Part shown: one piece after another, positions 29,288-39,006 of the stretch
How the letters are laid out: each line of letters starts with the position of its first letter
How positions within the stretch are numbered: position 1 is the stretch's first letter
Assembly: GCF_015751895.1 (NCBI RefSeq)
Contig: NZ_JADOTZ010000001.1
Coordinates: 2,356,001 to 2,420,000 of the forward strand
DNA from: Zhihengliuella flava
Lineage (GTDB): Bacteria > Actinomycetota > Actinomycetes > Actinomycetales > Micrococcaceae
Length of the DNA: 64,000 bases
Reading direction: 5' to 3'
Made by a program: the position numbers and the translations under genes
The notes under the pieces: model-generated
The model's database searches: none
Told to the model about the DNA's origin: nothing
What the model saw: the letters and a program-made list of their open reading frames with translations, nothing else

Positions 29288-29824
29288 ATGTCGCGTATTG
29301 GAGTACGTCCAATCACCATCCCGTCCGGCGTTGAGGTCAAGGTTGACGGCAATGACGTCACCGTGAAGGGCGCGAAGGGCGAGCTGGTCCAGACGATTTC
29401 GCCGATCATGTCGATCGAAATCGAAGACACCACCCTGACGGTCCGCCGTCCCGACGAGACCCGCGAGGCTCGTTCGCTGCACGGCCTGACTCGCACCTTG
29501 ATCTTCAACATGATCCAGGGCGTGACCGAGGGCTACAGCAAGAAGCTGGAAATCCACGGCACGGGTTACCGCGTGGTCGCCAAGGGTACGGACCTGGAGT
29601 TCGCGCTCGGCTACTCGCACCCGATCACGATCAAGGCTCCGGAGGGCATCCAGCTCGCCGCGGAGGGCACCAACAAGGTGATCGTGTCCGGTATCAGCAA
29701 GCAGCGCGTCGGTGAGGTTGCAGCCAGCATCCGCAAGCTGCGCCGCCCCGATCCCTACAAGGGCAAGGGCATCCGCTACGAAGGCGAACGAATCCGCCGC
29801 AAGGTCGGAAAGGCTGGTAAGTAA
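29288..29824 (+). CDS. rplF: 50S ribosomal protein L6
   Basis: L6 (178 aa) sits near the factor-binding stalk base. It has the usual two-lobed pattern with [17 protein letters not shown] at the start and [16 protein letters not shown] near the end. The ATG follows GGGAAGGGAG. The rplR start is 2 bp downstream of its stop. Confidence 0.99.
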   Translation: MSRIGVRPITIPSGVEVKVDGNDVTVKGAKGELVQTISPIMSIEIEDTTLTVRRPDETREARSLHGLTRTLIFNMIQGVTEGYSKKLEIHGTGYRVVAKGTDLEFALGYSHPITIKAPEGIQLAAEGTNKVIVSGISKQRVGEVAASIRKLRRPDPYKGKGIRYEGERIRRKVGKAGK

Positions 29825-29826
29825 TC

Positions 29827-30198
29827 ATGGCTATCGGAATTAAGGGCAAGAGCAAGTCGGCCGCTCGCGGTCGTCGCCACCTGCGCCTCCGCAAGAAGGT
29901 TACGGGTACCGCCGTCCGTCCGCGCCTCGTCGTGAACCGTTCGGCCCGCCACATGTTCGTCCAGATTGTCGACGACAACAAGGGCATCACCGTGGCCTCG
30001 GCCTCCACCATGGAAGCCGACCTGCGTGCGCTGGACGGTGACAAGACCGCCAAGGCCAAGCGCGTTGGCGAGCTCGTCGCCGAGCGCGCCAAGGCTGCCG
30101 GCGTTGAGACTGTCGTGTTTGACCGCGGCGGTAACAAGTACCACGGCCGCGTGGCCGCGGTTGCCGACGGCGCACGGGAAGGTGGTCTGGCACTGTGA
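29827..30198 (+). CDS. rplR: 50S ribosomal protein L18
   Basis: L18 (123 aa) binds 5S rRNA with L5. [20 protein letters not shown] and the C-terminal [20 protein letters not shown] are diagnostic. The stop overlaps the first GTG of rpsE by four bases. Confidence 0.98.
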   Translation: MAIGIKGKSKSAARGRRHLRLRKKVTGTAVRPRLVVNRSARHMFVQIVDDNKGITVASASTMEADLRALDGDKTAKAKRVGELVAERAKAAGVETVVFDRGGNKYHGRVAAVADGAREGGLAL

Positions 30199-30887
30199 GC
30201 GAAGCAACTAACGAGAAGGAAACCCAGGTGTCTGAAGCTACTGAGCAGACCGCCCAGGCGGAGAACACCGGTGGACGTCGCGGCGAGGGCCGCGGCCGTG
30301 GCGAAGGCCGTGGCCGTGGTGAGGGTCGTGGCCGTGGCCGCGATTCCCGCGATAACCGCAACGATGACAAGGACAAGTTCCTTGAGCGCGTTGTGACCAT
30401 CAACCGCGTTTCCAAGGTCGTCAAGGGCGGCCGTCGCTTCAGCTTCACCGCACTCGTGGTGGTGGGCGACGGCAACGGCCTCGTCGGCGTTGGCTACGGC
30501 AAGGCCAAGGAAGTTCCCTCGGCCATCGCCAAGGGTGTCGAGGAAGCGAAGAAGAACTTCTTCCGTGTTCCGCGCGTCGGCACCACCATCCCGCACTTGG
30601 TGCAGGGCGAGGCCGCTGCCGGCGTCGTACTGCTGCGCCCGGCTGCACCGGGTACCGGCGTGATCGCCGGCGGCCCGATTCGCGCCGTGCTCGAGTGCGC
30701 TGGTATCCACGACGTCCTGTCCAAGTCCATGGGCTCGGCCAACCAGATCAACATGGTGCACGGCACCATCGCTGCTCTGAAGGGTCTCGAGGAGCCGGCG
30801 TCCGTCGCCGCTCGCCGTGGTCTGGCCATGGACGAGGTTGTGCCGGCCCCGATGCTGCGCACCCTCAACGAGAAGGCAGGTGCTTGA
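30195..30887 (+). CDS. rpsE: 30S ribosomal protein S5
   Basis: S5 (230 aa) helps form the mRNA entry site and influences decoding accuracy. The core from about residue 55 ([20 protein letters not shown]) is typical, including [19 protein letters not shown]. The N-terminal extension is unusual: an acidic stretch and then tandem RGEGRG units. Two starts are possible: GTG 30195, overlapping rplR, and GTG 30228, which has AGAAGGA well placed upstream. I list the longer form. Confidence 0.97.
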   Translation: MSEATNEKETQVSEATEQTAQAENTGGRRGEGRGRGEGRGRGEGRGRGRDSRDNRNDDKDKFLERVVTINRVSKVVKGGRRFSFTALVVVGDGNGLVGVGYGKAKEVPSAIAKGVEEAKKNFFRVPRVGTTIPHLVQGEAAAGVVLLRPAAPGTGVIAGGPIRAVLECAGIHDVLSKSMGSANQINMVHGTIAALKGLEEPASVAARRGLAMDEVVPAPMLRTLNEKAGA

Positions 30888-30892
30888 ACCTC

Positions 30893-31099
30893 ATGGCGAA
30901 GAACCTGGTCCCCAGCGACGCAAAGCTGGAAATCACCCAGATCAAGTCCACCATTGGTGGCAAGCAGAACCAGCGCGATACCCTGCGTTCGCTCGGTCTG
31001 AAGCGAATCGGCCACACCGTGGTCCGCGACGCCGACGCCGTGACCGTGGGCATGGTCAATACGGTTCCGCACCTCGTGAAGGTTGAGGAGGCGAAGTAA
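30893..31099 (+). CDS. rpmD: 50S ribosomal protein L30
   Basis: L30 (68 aa) is a small 50S protein. [19 protein letters not shown] and [11 protein letters not shown] match the family. The ATG at 30893 gives [11 protein letters not shown]; a TTG nine bases upstream is an alternative. It lies between rpsE and rplO as expected. Confidence 0.96.
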   Translation: MAKNLVPSDAKLEITQIKSTIGGKQNQRDTLRSLGLKRIGHTVVRDADAVTVGMVNTVPHLVKVEEAK

Positions 31100-31101
31100 T
31101 C

Positions 31102-31557
31102 ATGGCAGAGAAGGACAACGCACTAAAGGTTCACCACCTGCGTCCGGCCGAAGGCGCCAAGACCGCAAAGACCCGCGTGGGTCGCGGTGAGGCGTCGAAG
31201 GGTAAGACGGCAGGCCGCGGTACCAAGGGCACCAAGGCCCGTTACCAGGTGAAGGCAGGCTTCGCGGGCGGACAGTTGCCGCTGCACATGCGCCTGCCGA
31301 AGCTGCGCGGCTTCAAGAACCCGTTCCGCGTCGAGTTCCAGGTCGTGAACCTGGACAAGATCGCGGAGCTCTTCCCGGAGGGTGGCGACGTGACCGTCGA
31401 GGCCCTCGTGGAGAAGGGTGCGGTTCGCAAGAACCAGCCGGTCAAGGTGCTCGGCACCGGCGAGATCTCCGTCAAGGTGGACGTGAAGGCTGACGCCTTC
31501 TCCAAGTCCGCTGCGGAGAAGATCGCTGCTGCTGGCGGATCCACGACCGCGCTCTAA
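31102..31557 (+). CDS. rplO: 50S ribosomal protein L15
   Basis: L15 (151 aa) is a late-assembly protein of the 50S subunit. [20 protein letters not shown], the Gly/Lys-rich [16 protein letters not shown] and the [14 protein letters not shown] block identify it. It starts 2 bp after rpmD and is followed by a long terminator stem, so secY has its own promoter. Confidence 0.99.
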   Translation: MAEKDNALKVHHLRPAEGAKTAKTRVGRGEASKGKTAGRGTKGTKARYQVKAGFAGGQLPLHMRLPKLRGFKNPFRVEFQVVNLDKIAELFPEGGDVTVEALVEKGAVRKNQPVKVLGTGEISVKVDVKADAFSKSAAEKIAAAGGSTTAL

Positions 31558-31578
31558 GGTCTTGGACCTCAGCTAGAC

Positions 31579-31626
31579 GAAAGGCCCTCGGGCTCATGGA
31601 CAATGTCCTGAGTCTGGGGGCCTTTT
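31579..31626 (+). terminator. spc operon terminator
   Basis: A long stem pairs 31580-31596 with 31609-31625 (several G-T pairs) and extends through GGAC/GTCC near the loop. It ends in CCTTTTCTC, a short T-rich run. It separates rplO from secY. Confidence 0.85.
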
Positions 31627-31676
31627 CTCGTCCGGCGAACATTTCAGGAAGTTTTTCATACCTCGGCCGTCTGACG

Positions 31677-31706
31677 TGAGTGACAGCTCACGGTTACCGG
31701 TAGACT
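31677..31706 (+). promoter_or_regulatory. secY-adk-map promoter candidate with inverted repeat
   Basis: TAGACT (31701-31706) matches the -10 proposed for tuf and rplN. No good -35 is seen (TGAGTG at 31677-31682 with 18-bp spacing). The -35 zone is occupied by the inverted repeat CGTGAG-6-CTCACG (31675-31692), which could be an operator or activator site. Confidence 0.45.
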
Positions 31707-31754
31707 CGAGTAGTCCATTCGGCCGAAGCCGGTTCACTGTTTTCAGGAGGACGC

Positions 31755-33059
31755 TTGTTTAGCGCCATTGCCCGGGTATTCCGGACGCCTGACTTGCGAC
31801 GCAAGTTGTTGTTCACGCTAGGGATCATTGTGATCTATCGCATCGGAGTCTTCATCCCGACTCCCGGTGTCGACTACGGCAATGTGCAGCAATGCCTCGC
31901 GTTGGGTAATACCACCGGAGGCGTGTACGACTTCGTCAACCTCTTCAGTGGCGGCGCACTGCTCCAAGTCTCCATCTTTGCGATGGGCATCATGCCGTAC
32001 ATCACCGCAGCGATTATCGTGCAGCTGCTGCGTGTGGTGATCCCGCGCTTCGAGGAGCTCCACAAGGAAGGCTCGAGCGGGCAGGCCAAGCTGACCCAGT
32101 ACACGCGCTATCTGACCATCGCGCTCGCCCTGCTGCAGGCCACCACTTTGGTTTCCCTGGCCCGCAGCGGCTTGCTGTTCGCGGGATGCCAGTTGCCGGT
32201 GGTTCCCGACGACAGCCTCGTGGTGATCCTCTTGATGATCCTGGTGCTGACCGCAGGTACCGTCACCATCATGTGGATGGGTGAGATGGTCACCGAGAAG
32301 GGCATCGGCAATGGCATGTCCATGATGATCTTCGTGTCGATCGCGGCCGGCTTCCCGGCGTCCATGGGCAATATCTTCCGTGCGCAGGGATGGGCCATCT
32401 TCCTCGCCGTCATCTTGATTGGCCTGGTCACCATCGCCGCCGTCGTCTTCGTCGAGCAGTCCCAGCGCCGGGTTCCAGTCCAATACGCCAAGCGCATGGT
32501 GGGCCGCAGGACCGTGGGCGGCTCGTCGACGTACATCCCGATCAAGGTCAACATGGCCGGCGTCATTCCCGTCATCTTCGCCTCGTCGATGCTGGCGCTG
32601 CCGACGATGCTGGTTCAGTTCAACACCAACGACGACGGCACGCTGCCGGGCTGGGCGGAATGGGTTTCAGTCAACCTCAGCACCTCGAGCCCGCTGTACA
32701 TGGCGATCTATGTGCTGATGGTCATCGGTTTCACCTACTTCTATGTTTCGATCACCTTTAACCCCACTGAGGTGGCGGAGAACATGAAGAAGTATGGTGG
32801 TTTCATCCCTGGTATCCGCGCCGGGCGTCCGACCGCGGAGTATCTGCAGTACGTCATCAGCCGAATCACGTTCCCAGGTTCCATCTACTTGGGCATCATT
32901 GCGCTCACCCCGCTACTCGCGATCGTGCTGATCAATGCAGACCAGAACTTCCCATTTGGTGGTATTTCGATCCTCATCATGGTGGGTGTGGGTCTTGAAA
33001 CCGTCAAGCAAATCAATGCTCAGATGCAGCAGCGACACTACGAAGGACTTCTGCGATGA
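31755..33059 (+). CDS. secY: protein translocase subunit SecY
   Basis: SecY (434 aa) forms the membrane channel of the Sec translocon with SecE and SecG. Ten hydrophobic membrane segments can be counted. Family blocks include RTPDLRRKLLFTLGI, GIMPYITAAIIVQLL and the cytoplasmic loop EQSQRRVPVQYAKRMVGR. The TTG at 31755 follows AGGAGG. The stop overlaps the adk ATG by 4 bp. Confidence 0.98.
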   Translation: MFSAIARVFRTPDLRRKLLFTLGIIVIYRIGVFIPTPGVDYGNVQQCLALGNTTGGVYDFVNLFSGGALLQVSIFAMGIMPYITAAIIVQLLRVVIPRFEELHKEGSSGQAKLTQYTRYLTIALALLQATTLVSLARSGLLFAGCQLPVVPDDSLVVILLMILVLTAGTVTIMWMGEMVTEKGIGNGMSMMIFVSIAAGFPASMGNIFRAQGWAIFLAVILIGLVTIAAVVFVEQSQRRVPVQYAKRMVGRRTVGGSSTYIPIKVNMAGVIPVIFASSMLALPTMLVQFNTNDDGTLPGWAEWVSVNLSTSSPLYMAIYVLMVIGFTYFYVSITFNPTEVAENMKKYGGFIPGIRAGRPTAEYLQYVISRITFPGSIYLGIIALTPLLAIVLINADQNFPFGGISILIMVGVGLETVKQINAQMQQRHYEGLLR

Positions 33060-33628
33060 CACGACTTCTCATTGTGGGCCCCCCAGGCTCGGGCAAGGGC
33101 ACCCAGGCAGAACGCATCTCCGAGAACTTGGGCGTGGTGGCCATCTCCACCGGCGACATCTTCCGCGCGAACGTCAAGGGCGGGACCCCGCTGGGCCTCG
33201 AGGCCAAGAAGTACATTGACGCTGGCGACTTCGTCCCGGACTCCGTGACCAACAACATGGTCCGCGATCGTCTGGCGCAGGAGGACGTCGCCGATGGATT
33301 CCTCCTCGATGGCTATCCGCGGACGTCGGCCCAAGTGGACGAACTGGACTCCATCCTCCAGGACAACGGTCAGCAGCTCGACGCGGTCCTCATGCTCACG
33401 GTGGACGATGAAGAACTGGTCACGCGCCTGCTGAAGCGTGCCGAGATCGAGGGGCGTGCCGACGACACCGAGGACGTCATTCGCCACCGTCTCGCCCTCT
33501 ACCATGAGCAGACGGCGATCGTCGTCGATCGCTACCGGGAACGCGGGATTGTGCGCGAGGTCAACGGCCTCGGTGAGGTCGACGAGGTCACCACCCGTCT
33601 CGTCAACGCGCTGGGCAACGACGCCTAA
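33056..33628 (+). CDS. adk: adenylate kinase
   Basis: Adk (190 aa) interconverts ATP + AMP and 2 ADP. The P-loop GPPGSGKGTQAE (about residues 8-19), the AMP-binding STGDIFR and the DGYPRT motif are present. It is the short form: the LID domain is reduced to a few residues compared with the ~214-aa Gram-negative enzyme, as usual in actinobacteria. It overlaps secY by four bases. Confidence 0.98.
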   Translation: MTRLLIVGPPGSGKGTQAERISENLGVVAISTGDIFRANVKGGTPLGLEAKKYIDAGDFVPDSVTNNMVRDRLAQEDVADGFLLDGYPRTSAQVDELDSILQDNGQQLDAVLMLTVDDEELVTRLLKRAEIEGRADDTEDVIRHRLALYHEQTAIVVDRYRERGIVREVNGLGEVDEVTTRLVNALGNDA

Positions 33629-33750
33629 GCAACATCCGTGTCACAGCCGGCAGCTCCCGCTCCCACCAGCGGGGGCTGCCGCCGTCGTTCCGCCACCTAT
33701 TGCCGCACCGCGGCAGGGGAGCGGCGAGTAACTAGTGAAGGGCCCACAGC

Positions 33751-34581
33751 ATGAGCTTCCGCTCGTCCAAGATTGAATACAAGACCAACGCGCAGATCCT
33801 CAAAATGCGCGAGGCAGGCCTGGTGCTTGCCGAGGCGTTGGATACGACCGTCGCCGCCGCGGCGGCGGGGATGACGACGGCCGAGCTCGACGCGATCTTC
33901 GAATCCGTCATCACCAAGCACGGCACGACGAGTAACTTCAAGGGATACCACGGCTTTCCGGCGACCATCTGCGCGTCCGTCAACGAGGAAGTCGTGCACG
34001 GGATCCCGGGCAGTCGGGTGCTCCGTGACGGAGACGTCCTGAAGATCGACGGCGGCTGCATTGTGGACGGGTGGCACGCCGATTCGGCGCGCACCGTGAT
34101 CATCGGTGAGGCCGACCCGGCCGATCAGCGCCTGTCTGAGATCACCCAAGAAGCCATGTGGGCCGGGATCGCTGCACTCGCCAACGCACGGTTTGTCGGT
34201 CAGATCGGCGAGGCGATTGACGACTTCGTCTCCGGCCAGCCGGGCGAGCCGCTCGGCATCCTCGAGGACTACGTGGGCCACGGCATCGGCTCCGAAATGC
34301 ACATGCCGCCGGATGTGCTCAACTACCGTTCGGGTCATCGGGGCCCTCGCGTGAAACCGGGCATGGTTCTGGCCATCGAGCCGATGCTGGTGCGCGGCAG
34401 CATCGAGACCGCTGTGCTGGACGATGACTGGACGATTGTCACCACCGACGGTTCCCGCGCCTCCCAGTGGGAGCATTCCGTTGCGGTGACCATGGGCGGC
34501 ATCTGGGTGCTCACGGCACACGACGGCGGTGCCGAGCGCCTGGCGAAGTACGGGGTCACGCCTTCGCCGATCCTCACCTAG
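33751..34581 (+). CDS. map: type I methionine aminopeptidase
   Basis: Map (276 aa) removes the N-terminal methionine from new proteins. The metal ligands are recognisable: the two aspartates in KIDGGCIVDGWHADSART (in DGWHAD), the His in GHGIGSEMHMPP, the Glu in AIEPM and the Glu in WEHSVAVT. It has no zinc-finger extension. The ATG at 33751 follows GAAGGG. A 122-bp gap follows adk, and a new promoter region for infA lies downstream. Confidence 0.97.
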   Translation: MSFRSSKIEYKTNAQILKMREAGLVLAEALDTTVAAAAAGMTTAELDAIFESVITKHGTTSNFKGYHGFPATICASVNEEVVHGIPGSRVLRDGDVLKIDGGCIVDGWHADSARTVIIGEADPADQRLSEITQEAMWAGIAALANARFVGQIGEAIDDFVSGQPGEPLGILEDYVGHGIGSEMHMPPDVLNYRSGHRGPRVKPGMVLAIEPMLVRGSIETAVLDDDWTIVTTDGSRASQWEHSVAVTMGGIWVLTAHDGGAERLAKYGVTPSPILT

Positions 34582-34659
34582 ATCCCGTTGGTCCGAGGCT
34601 CGTGTTGGCCTGTGGCGGAGGTCGCAGACATTGGATTTCTGTTTAACGTCTGAAAACGG

Positions 34660-34665
34660 TAGGCT
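34660..34665 (+). promoter_or_regulatory. -10 box candidate for infA operon
   Basis: TAGGCT, about 130 bp before infA, resembles the -10 boxes of the other ribosomal operons. No -35 of good quality is seen at 17-18 bp spacing; a TTGGAT at 34631-34636 is too far (23 bp). Confidence 0.3.
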
Positions 34666-34796
34666 TGATTGTTGGTTGTCTCTATGTCTGTGCCCAAAAA
34701 TGTTGCGGTTCGCCTGCGGCTGGGGCAGAGGCGGGGAGGGCCAGTAACTATCAGCGCCGGGAGCACCTGCCACCGGCACAAACGTTAGCGGAGGAT

Positions 34797-35018
34797 ATGG
34801 CCAAGAAAGAGGGTGTCATCGAGGTAGAGGGCACCGTGTCGGAAGCTCTTCCCAACGCGATGTTCCGCGTTGAGCTGCCGAACGGACACGTCGTGCTTGC
34901 CACTATCTCGGGCAAGATGCGTCAGCACTACATTCGAATCCTTCCCGAGGACCGGGTCGTGGTTGAACTCAGCCCATACGACCTGAACCGCGGCCGCATC
35001 ACCTACCGCTACAAGTAA
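34797..35018 (+). CDS. infA: translation initiation factor IF-1
   Basis: IF-1 (73 aa) binds the 30S A site during initiation. The S1-like OB fold is shown by [19 protein letters not shown] and [12 protein letters not shown]. The ATG at 34797 follows GCGGAGG; a longer in-frame ORF upstream is non-conserved leader. It starts the infA-rpmJ-rpsM-rpsK-rpoA-rplQ group. Confidence 0.98.
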   Translation: MAKKEGVIEVEGTVSEALPNAMFRVELPNGHVVLATISGKMRQHYIRILPEDRVVVELSPYDLNRGRITYRYK

Positions 35019-35030
35019 AGACTTCCCGCA

Positions 35031-35076
35031 CCCGCGAAGGGCGCTCACCACCTCGGTGGAGGGCGAGATTCGCGGG
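35031..35076 (+). other. hairpin between infA and rpmJ
   Basis: CCCGCGAA (35031-35038) pairs with TTCGCGGG (35069-35076), and nested CCACC/GGTGG pairing fills the loop. It may be a weak terminator or a processing/stability element; genes on both sides are usually cotranscribed. Confidence 0.5.
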
Positions 35077-35129
35077 CGCGGTTCGTGTTTACTGCTCCAC
35101 TTCTAACCACATCGCAAAAGGAAGATGCC

Positions 35130-35243
35130 TTGAAGGTCAACCCTAGCGTGAAGCCGATCTGCGAAAAGTGCAAAGTGATCCGCCGTCGTGGCGTGGTCAT
35201 GGTGATCTGCGACAACCCGCGCCACAAGCAGCGCCAGGGCTAA
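35130..35243 (+). CDS. rpmJ: 50S ribosomal protein L36
   Basis: L36 (37 aa) is the smallest 50S protein. The full peptide has the pattern C-x2-C-x12-C-x4-H (Cys 11, 14, 27 and His 32), the zinc-binding C+ form. It begins at a TTG (35130) preceded by AAAGGAAG, and the sequence starts [15 protein letters not shown]. It lies between infA and rpsM, its standard place. Confidence 0.95.
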   Translation: MKVNPSVKPICEKCKVIRRRGVVMVICDNPRHKQRQG

Positions 35244-35394
35244 TTCCCCTCACGGGAACCCTGCGCGTAGTCAGTACATCGGCAGCACAGCATCCACTAC
35301 GCGGGATGCACACCCCCGGCACGGAGGCCGGGGACCGGGAAACCGGGCCGTGCTGCTCCACACCTCCGAATTCAAGAACAGGAAGACAACCACT

Positions 35395-35763
35395 ATGGCT
35401 CGTCTCGCTGGCGTAGACATCCCGCGCGAGAAGCGCGTGATCATCGCGCTCACCTACATCTACGGCGTGGGTAGCACCCGTGCAGCACAGACCCTGGACG
35501 CTACGGGAATTGACCCGAGCATCCGCGTTAAGGACCTCGACGACGATCAGCTGCTCAAGCTGCGCGAATACATCGAAGGCAACTTCACCGTCGAAGGCGA
35601 CCTCCGCCGCGAAGTGGCAGCCGACATCCGCCGCAAGGTGGAAATCGGCTCCTACGAGGGCATCCGCCACCGCAAGGGCCTTCCGGTCCGCGGTCAGCGC
35701 ACCAAGACCAACGCGCGCACCCGCAAGGGCCCGAAGCGCACCGTCGCCGGTAAGAAGAAGTAA
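35395..35763 (+). CDS. rpsM: 30S ribosomal protein S13
   Basis: S13 (122 aa) is a head protein contacting P-site tRNA and the 50[35 protein letters not shown] and the Lys-rich C-terminus are typical. The ATG at 35395 follows AGGAAGAC. A gap of about 150 bp separates it from rpmJ. Confidence 0.99.
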   Translation: MARLAGVDIPREKRVIIALTYIYGVGSTRAAQTLDATGIDPSIRVKDLDDDQLLKLREYIEGNFTVEGDLRREVAADIRRKVEIGSYEGIRHRKGLPVRGQRTKTNARTRKGPKRTVAGKKK

Positions 35764-35813
35764 GACCGCGCTCTCGCGGCACACTTAAGCCAAAGATTTC
35801 GTAGGAGTAATCA

Positions 35814-36215
35814 ATGCCCCCTAAGACTCGTGGAGCGGTGCGCAAGCCGCGTCGCAAGGACAAGAAGAACATCACCCTGGGCCAGGCCCACATCAAGTCG
35901 ACCTTCAACAACACCATCGTGTCCATCACGGATCCGACCGGTGCTGTTATCTCCTGGGCTTCCGCCGGTGAGGTTGGCTTCAAGGGTTCGCGTAAGTCGA
36001 CTCCGTTCGCCGCGCAGACCGCAGCGGAGTCCGCTGCCAAGCGCGCTCAGGAGCACGGCATGAAGAAGGTTGACGTCTTCGTCAAGGGCCCGGGTTCGGG
36101 CCGCGAGACGGCGATCCGCTCGCTTCAGGCCGCTGGCCTCGAGGTCGGCTCCATTCAGGACGTGTCCCCGAGCGCTCACAACGGCTGCCGCCCGCCGAAG
36201 CGCCGCCGCGTCTAA
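35814..36215 (+). CDS. rpsK: 30S ribosomal protein S11
   Basis: S11 (133 aa) forms the platform near the mRNA exit. [20 protein letters not shown] and the C-terminal [15 protein letters not shown] identify it. The ATG follows TAGGAG. Usual order before rpoA; a gap of about 175 bp follows. Confidence 0.99.
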   Translation: MPPKTRGAVRKPRRKDKKNITLGQAHIKSTFNNTIVSITDPTGAVISWASAGEVGFKGSRKSTPFAAQTAAESAAKRAQEHGMKKVDVFVKGPGSGRETAIRSLQAAGLEVGSIQDVSPSAHNGCRPPKRRRV

Positions 36216-36391
36216 GTTGCTTCTCAGCGGCGGGTGCCCCGCCGTCGTCGTACCGTGCACACGGAACGACGACGGCTGGCACCGGCCGGAGCGTCAACTC
36301 ACTTCAAAGACGGACGCCGGCCCACGGCAGACGTCGTTTCCACCCACATGTGTTGCGTCATATAGCGGACGCTCGCTGAAAGGAAATGTAA

Positions 36392-37402
36392 GTGCTTATT
36401 GCACAGCGCCCCACCCTCACTGAAGAAGTAGTCTCAGACAACCGTTCCCGGTTCACGATTGAGCCGCTGGAGCCGGGCTTCGGCTACACCTTGGGCAACT
36501 CGCTCCGCCGCACGCTGCTGTCCTCGATTCCTGGTGCCGCTGTCACCAGCATCCGGATCGACGGCGTGCTGCACGAGTTCACCACCGTTCAGGGTGTGAA
36601 GGAGGACGTCACCGAGCTGGTCCTCAACGTCAAGAACTTGGCCGTGTCCTCGGAGCACGACGAGCCGGTCGTCGCCTACCTGCGCAAGCAGGGTCCGGGT
36701 GTCGTGACGGCAGCTGATATCACCCCGCCGGCCGGCGTCGAGTTCCATAACCCGGACCTGCACATCGCGACCCTGAACTCCGATGGCAAGTTCGACATGG
36801 AGCTGACGATCGAGCGCGGCCGCGGCTACGTCTCGGCAGCCCAGAACAAGAGCGTTGACTCGGAGATCGGCCGTATTCCGGTCGACTCGATCTACTCTCC
36901 CGTTCTGAAGGTCACCTTCCGCGTGGAGGCGACCCGTGTTGAGCAGCGCACCGACTTCGACAAGCTGATCGTCGATGTGGAGACCAAGGAGTCGATCGTC
37001 CCGCGTGACGCCGTCGCTTCCGCCGGCACCACCTTGGTGGAGCTGTTCGGTCTCGCCCGCGAGCTGAACTCGGCCGCCGAGGGCATCGAGATCGGTCCGT
37101 CGCCAAGCGATCAGGCCCTGGCCGCTGACATGCAGCTGCCGATCGAGGACCTGGACCTGACCGTCCGCTCCTACAACTGCCTCAAGCGCGAGGGCATCCA
37201 CACTGTGGGCGAGCTCGTGGCGCGGTCCGAGGCGGACTTGATGGACATCCGGAACTTCGGTGCCAAGTCCATCGACGAGGTCAAGGCGAAGCTGATCGAC
37301 CTGGGTCTGAACCTGAAGGATTCCCCTCCCGGTTATGACCTCGCCGCGCACGCTGCTTCGATCGAAGAAGACGACGCCGAACACGGTGACGAAGAGGCCT
37401 AA
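36392..37402 (+). CDS. rpoA: DNA-directed RNA polymerase subunit alpha
   Basis: The alpha subunit (336 aa) dimerises to scaffold RNA polymerase. The N-terminal domain contains [19 protein letters not shown], the dimer interface. The C-terminal domain (about 245-315) has the helix-hairpin-helix pattern [15 protein letters not shown] and [14 protein letters not shown] that contacts UP elements and activators. The GTG at 36392 follows GAAAGGA. An acidic tail ends the protein. Confidence 0.99.
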   Translation: MLIAQRPTLTEEVVSDNRSRFTIEPLEPGFGYTLGNSLRRTLLSSIPGAAVTSIRIDGVLHEFTTVQGVKEDVTELVLNVKNLAVSSEHDEPVVAYLRKQGPGVVTAADITPPAGVEFHNPDLHIATLNSDGKFDMELTIERGRGYVSAAQNKSVDSEIGRIPVDSIYSPVLKVTFRVEATRVEQRTDFDKLIVDVETKESIVPRDAVASAGTTLVELFGLARELNSAAEGIEIGPSPSDQALAADMQLPIEDLDLTVRSYNCLKREGIHTVGELVARSEADLMDIRNFGAKSIDEVKAKLIDLGLNLKDSPPGYDLAAHAASIEEDDAEHGDEEA

Positions 37403-37487
37403 GGCCCTTCACCCCCATTAGTAGTTTTTCGTCCGATGCTCCCGCCGCGAGGCGCGGGTATGCGGACATCACTTGAGGAGAAATACC

Positions 37488-37967
37488 ATGCCTACCCCCG
37501 CTAAGGGCCCGCGTCTCGGCGGCGGTGCCGCACACGAGCGCCTGATGCTCGCCAACCTGGCAGCCCAGCTGTTCGAGCACAAGCAGATCACCACCACGGT
37601 GCACAAGGCCAAGCGCCTGCGCCCCTACGCAGAGCGTCTGGTCACGTTCGCCAAGCGCGGCGACCTGGCCTCGCGCCGCCGCGTGCAGGGTGCCATCGCG
37701 TCCCGCAGCCGCACCAACAAGTCGATCGTTCACGAGCTGTTCGAGAACATCGCACCGGTCATGGCTAACCGCGACGGCGGCTACACCCGCATCACCAAGA
37801 TTGGCAACCGTAAGGGCGACAACGCCCCGATGGCCGTCATCTCCCTGGTGATGGAGCCGGTGTCCCCGAAGCAGGCCGTCGTGGCCGAGGCCGAGAAGGC
37901 CGCTGAGAAGGCCGCTCCGGCCTCCGAGGCTCCGGCACAGGAGACCGCGGAGACCAAGGAGGACTAA
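37488..37967 (+). CDS. rplQ: 50S ribosomal protein L17
   Basis: L17 (159 aa) is a 50S protein near the tunnel exit. [19 protein letters not shown] and the [17 protein letters not shown] block are conserved. The last ~35 residues are an Ala/Glu-rich tail not found in the minimal family. The ATG at 37488 is preceded by GAGGAGAAA. It ends the alpha operon with a terminator. Confidence 0.98.
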   Translation: MPTPAKGPRLGGGAAHERLMLANLAAQLFEHKQITTTVHKAKRLRPYAERLVTFAKRGDLASRRRVQGAIASRSRTNKSIVHELFENIAPVMANRDGGYTRITKIGNRKGDNAPMAVISLVMEPVSPKQAVVAEAEKAAEKAAPASEAPAQETAETKED

Positions 37968-37988
37968 GTCCCTCCGGTACGTCGCCCG

Positions 37989-38034
37989 CTGGCCCGTGCC
38001 GTTGTTCCCGACAGGGAGCGGCGGCACGGGCCAG
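37989..38034 (+). terminator. alpha operon terminator
   Basis: A perfect 13-bp stem (37989-38001 with 38022-38034) encloses a smaller CCC/GGG hairpin. It lies 22 bp after rplQ and 23 bp before truA, so truA transcription may depend on readthrough. Confidence 0.75.
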
Positions 38035-38056
38035 GGTCGTTAACGGAGCTTTTAGA

Positions 38057-38986
38057 ATGGCAGTCATGACTTCGCACGATGCCCTGCACTCGGCCGGTTT
38101 CACCGTGGCCGAGGGCGCTACTGAGCCGGCGCTGGTGCGCCTCAAGGTGACCCTCGCCTACGATGGCTCCGAGTTCTCCGGCTGGGCTCGCCAGCCCGGC
38201 TTGGCCACGGTCCAGGGGCGCGTCGAGGACGGGCTGGAGCTCCTCATTCGCCGGCCCGTGCGGATCACCGTGGCCGGGCGGACCGACGCGGGGGTCCACG
38301 CGCGCGGTCAGGTGATCCACTTCGACCTCACCTCAGCCGAATTCGAGGGGCTCTCCCGCGGCCGCGACTTGCCTCCGGCACAGGCGCTGACCCGCCGACT
38401 CAGGGGCGTGCTGGCCCGGCACGGACAGGCCATTCTGATTCGGAGCGCCGAGGTGGCGGATCCGGGCTTTGACGCGCGCTTCTCCGCCCTCGCGCGGCGT
38501 TATTCCTACCGGATCGCCGATGGAACCGAGCAGTGGGACCCCCTCACCCGGGGACTGACCTTGTGGCACCCCGAGAAACTGGACGTCGCGGCGATGAACG
38601 AGGCGACCGCCTTGGTCCTCGGCCGGCACGATTTCCTGTCCTTCTGTAAACCCCGAGCGGGGGCGACGACGATCCGCACGCTCGAATCTTGGGGCTTCGA
38701 ACGCGCTGGGGACGGCATCATCACGGTGCGTCTCGAGGCTGATGCGTTTTGCCACAACATGGTCCGCGCACTCATCGGCGCGAGCCTCAAGGTCGGCTCC
38801 GGGGCTCAGGATCCGGCGTGGCTCCGGCAACGCCTCGTGGCCCAAGTGCGCGATTCGCATACCGTGCTGGCTCCTCCGCATCCCCTCGTCCTCGAGGACG
38901 TCCTGTATCCGGAGGCGGCGGAACTCGCCCGCCGGGCGGAACAGACCCGCGCCCGCCGGTCGCCGGGGGACACGCAGCCGCTGTAG
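38057..38986 (+). CDS. truA: tRNA pseudouridine(38-40) synthase
   Basis: TruA (309 aa) converts U38-U40 in the anticodon arm of tRNAs to pseudouridine. The catalytic aspartate is about D77 in AGRTDAGVHARGQVIHF. The C-terminal part has EADAFCHNMVRALIG, another family block. The ATG at 38057 has ACGGAG upstream; MTSHDA at 38066 is an alternative start. It follows rplQ as in many bacteria, but the rplM-rpsI pair often found next is displaced by the Tad locus. Confidence 0.97.
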   Translation: MAVMTSHDALHSAGFTVAEGATEPALVRLKVTLAYDGSEFSGWARQPGLATVQGRVEDGLELLIRRPVRITVAGRTDAGVHARGQVIHFDLTSAEFEGLSRGRDLPPAQALTRRLRGVLARHGQAILIRSAEVADPGFDARFSALARRYSYRIADGTEQWDPLTRGLTLWHPEKLDVAAMNEATALVLGRHDFLSFCKPRAGATTIRTLESWGFERAGDGIITVRLEADAFCHNMVRALIGASLKVGSGAQDPAWLRQRLVAQVRDSHTVLAPPHPLVLEDVLYPEAAELARRAEQTRARRSPGDTQPL

Positions 38987-39006
38987 GCCTCGGAGCGCCG
39001 GGCGGG

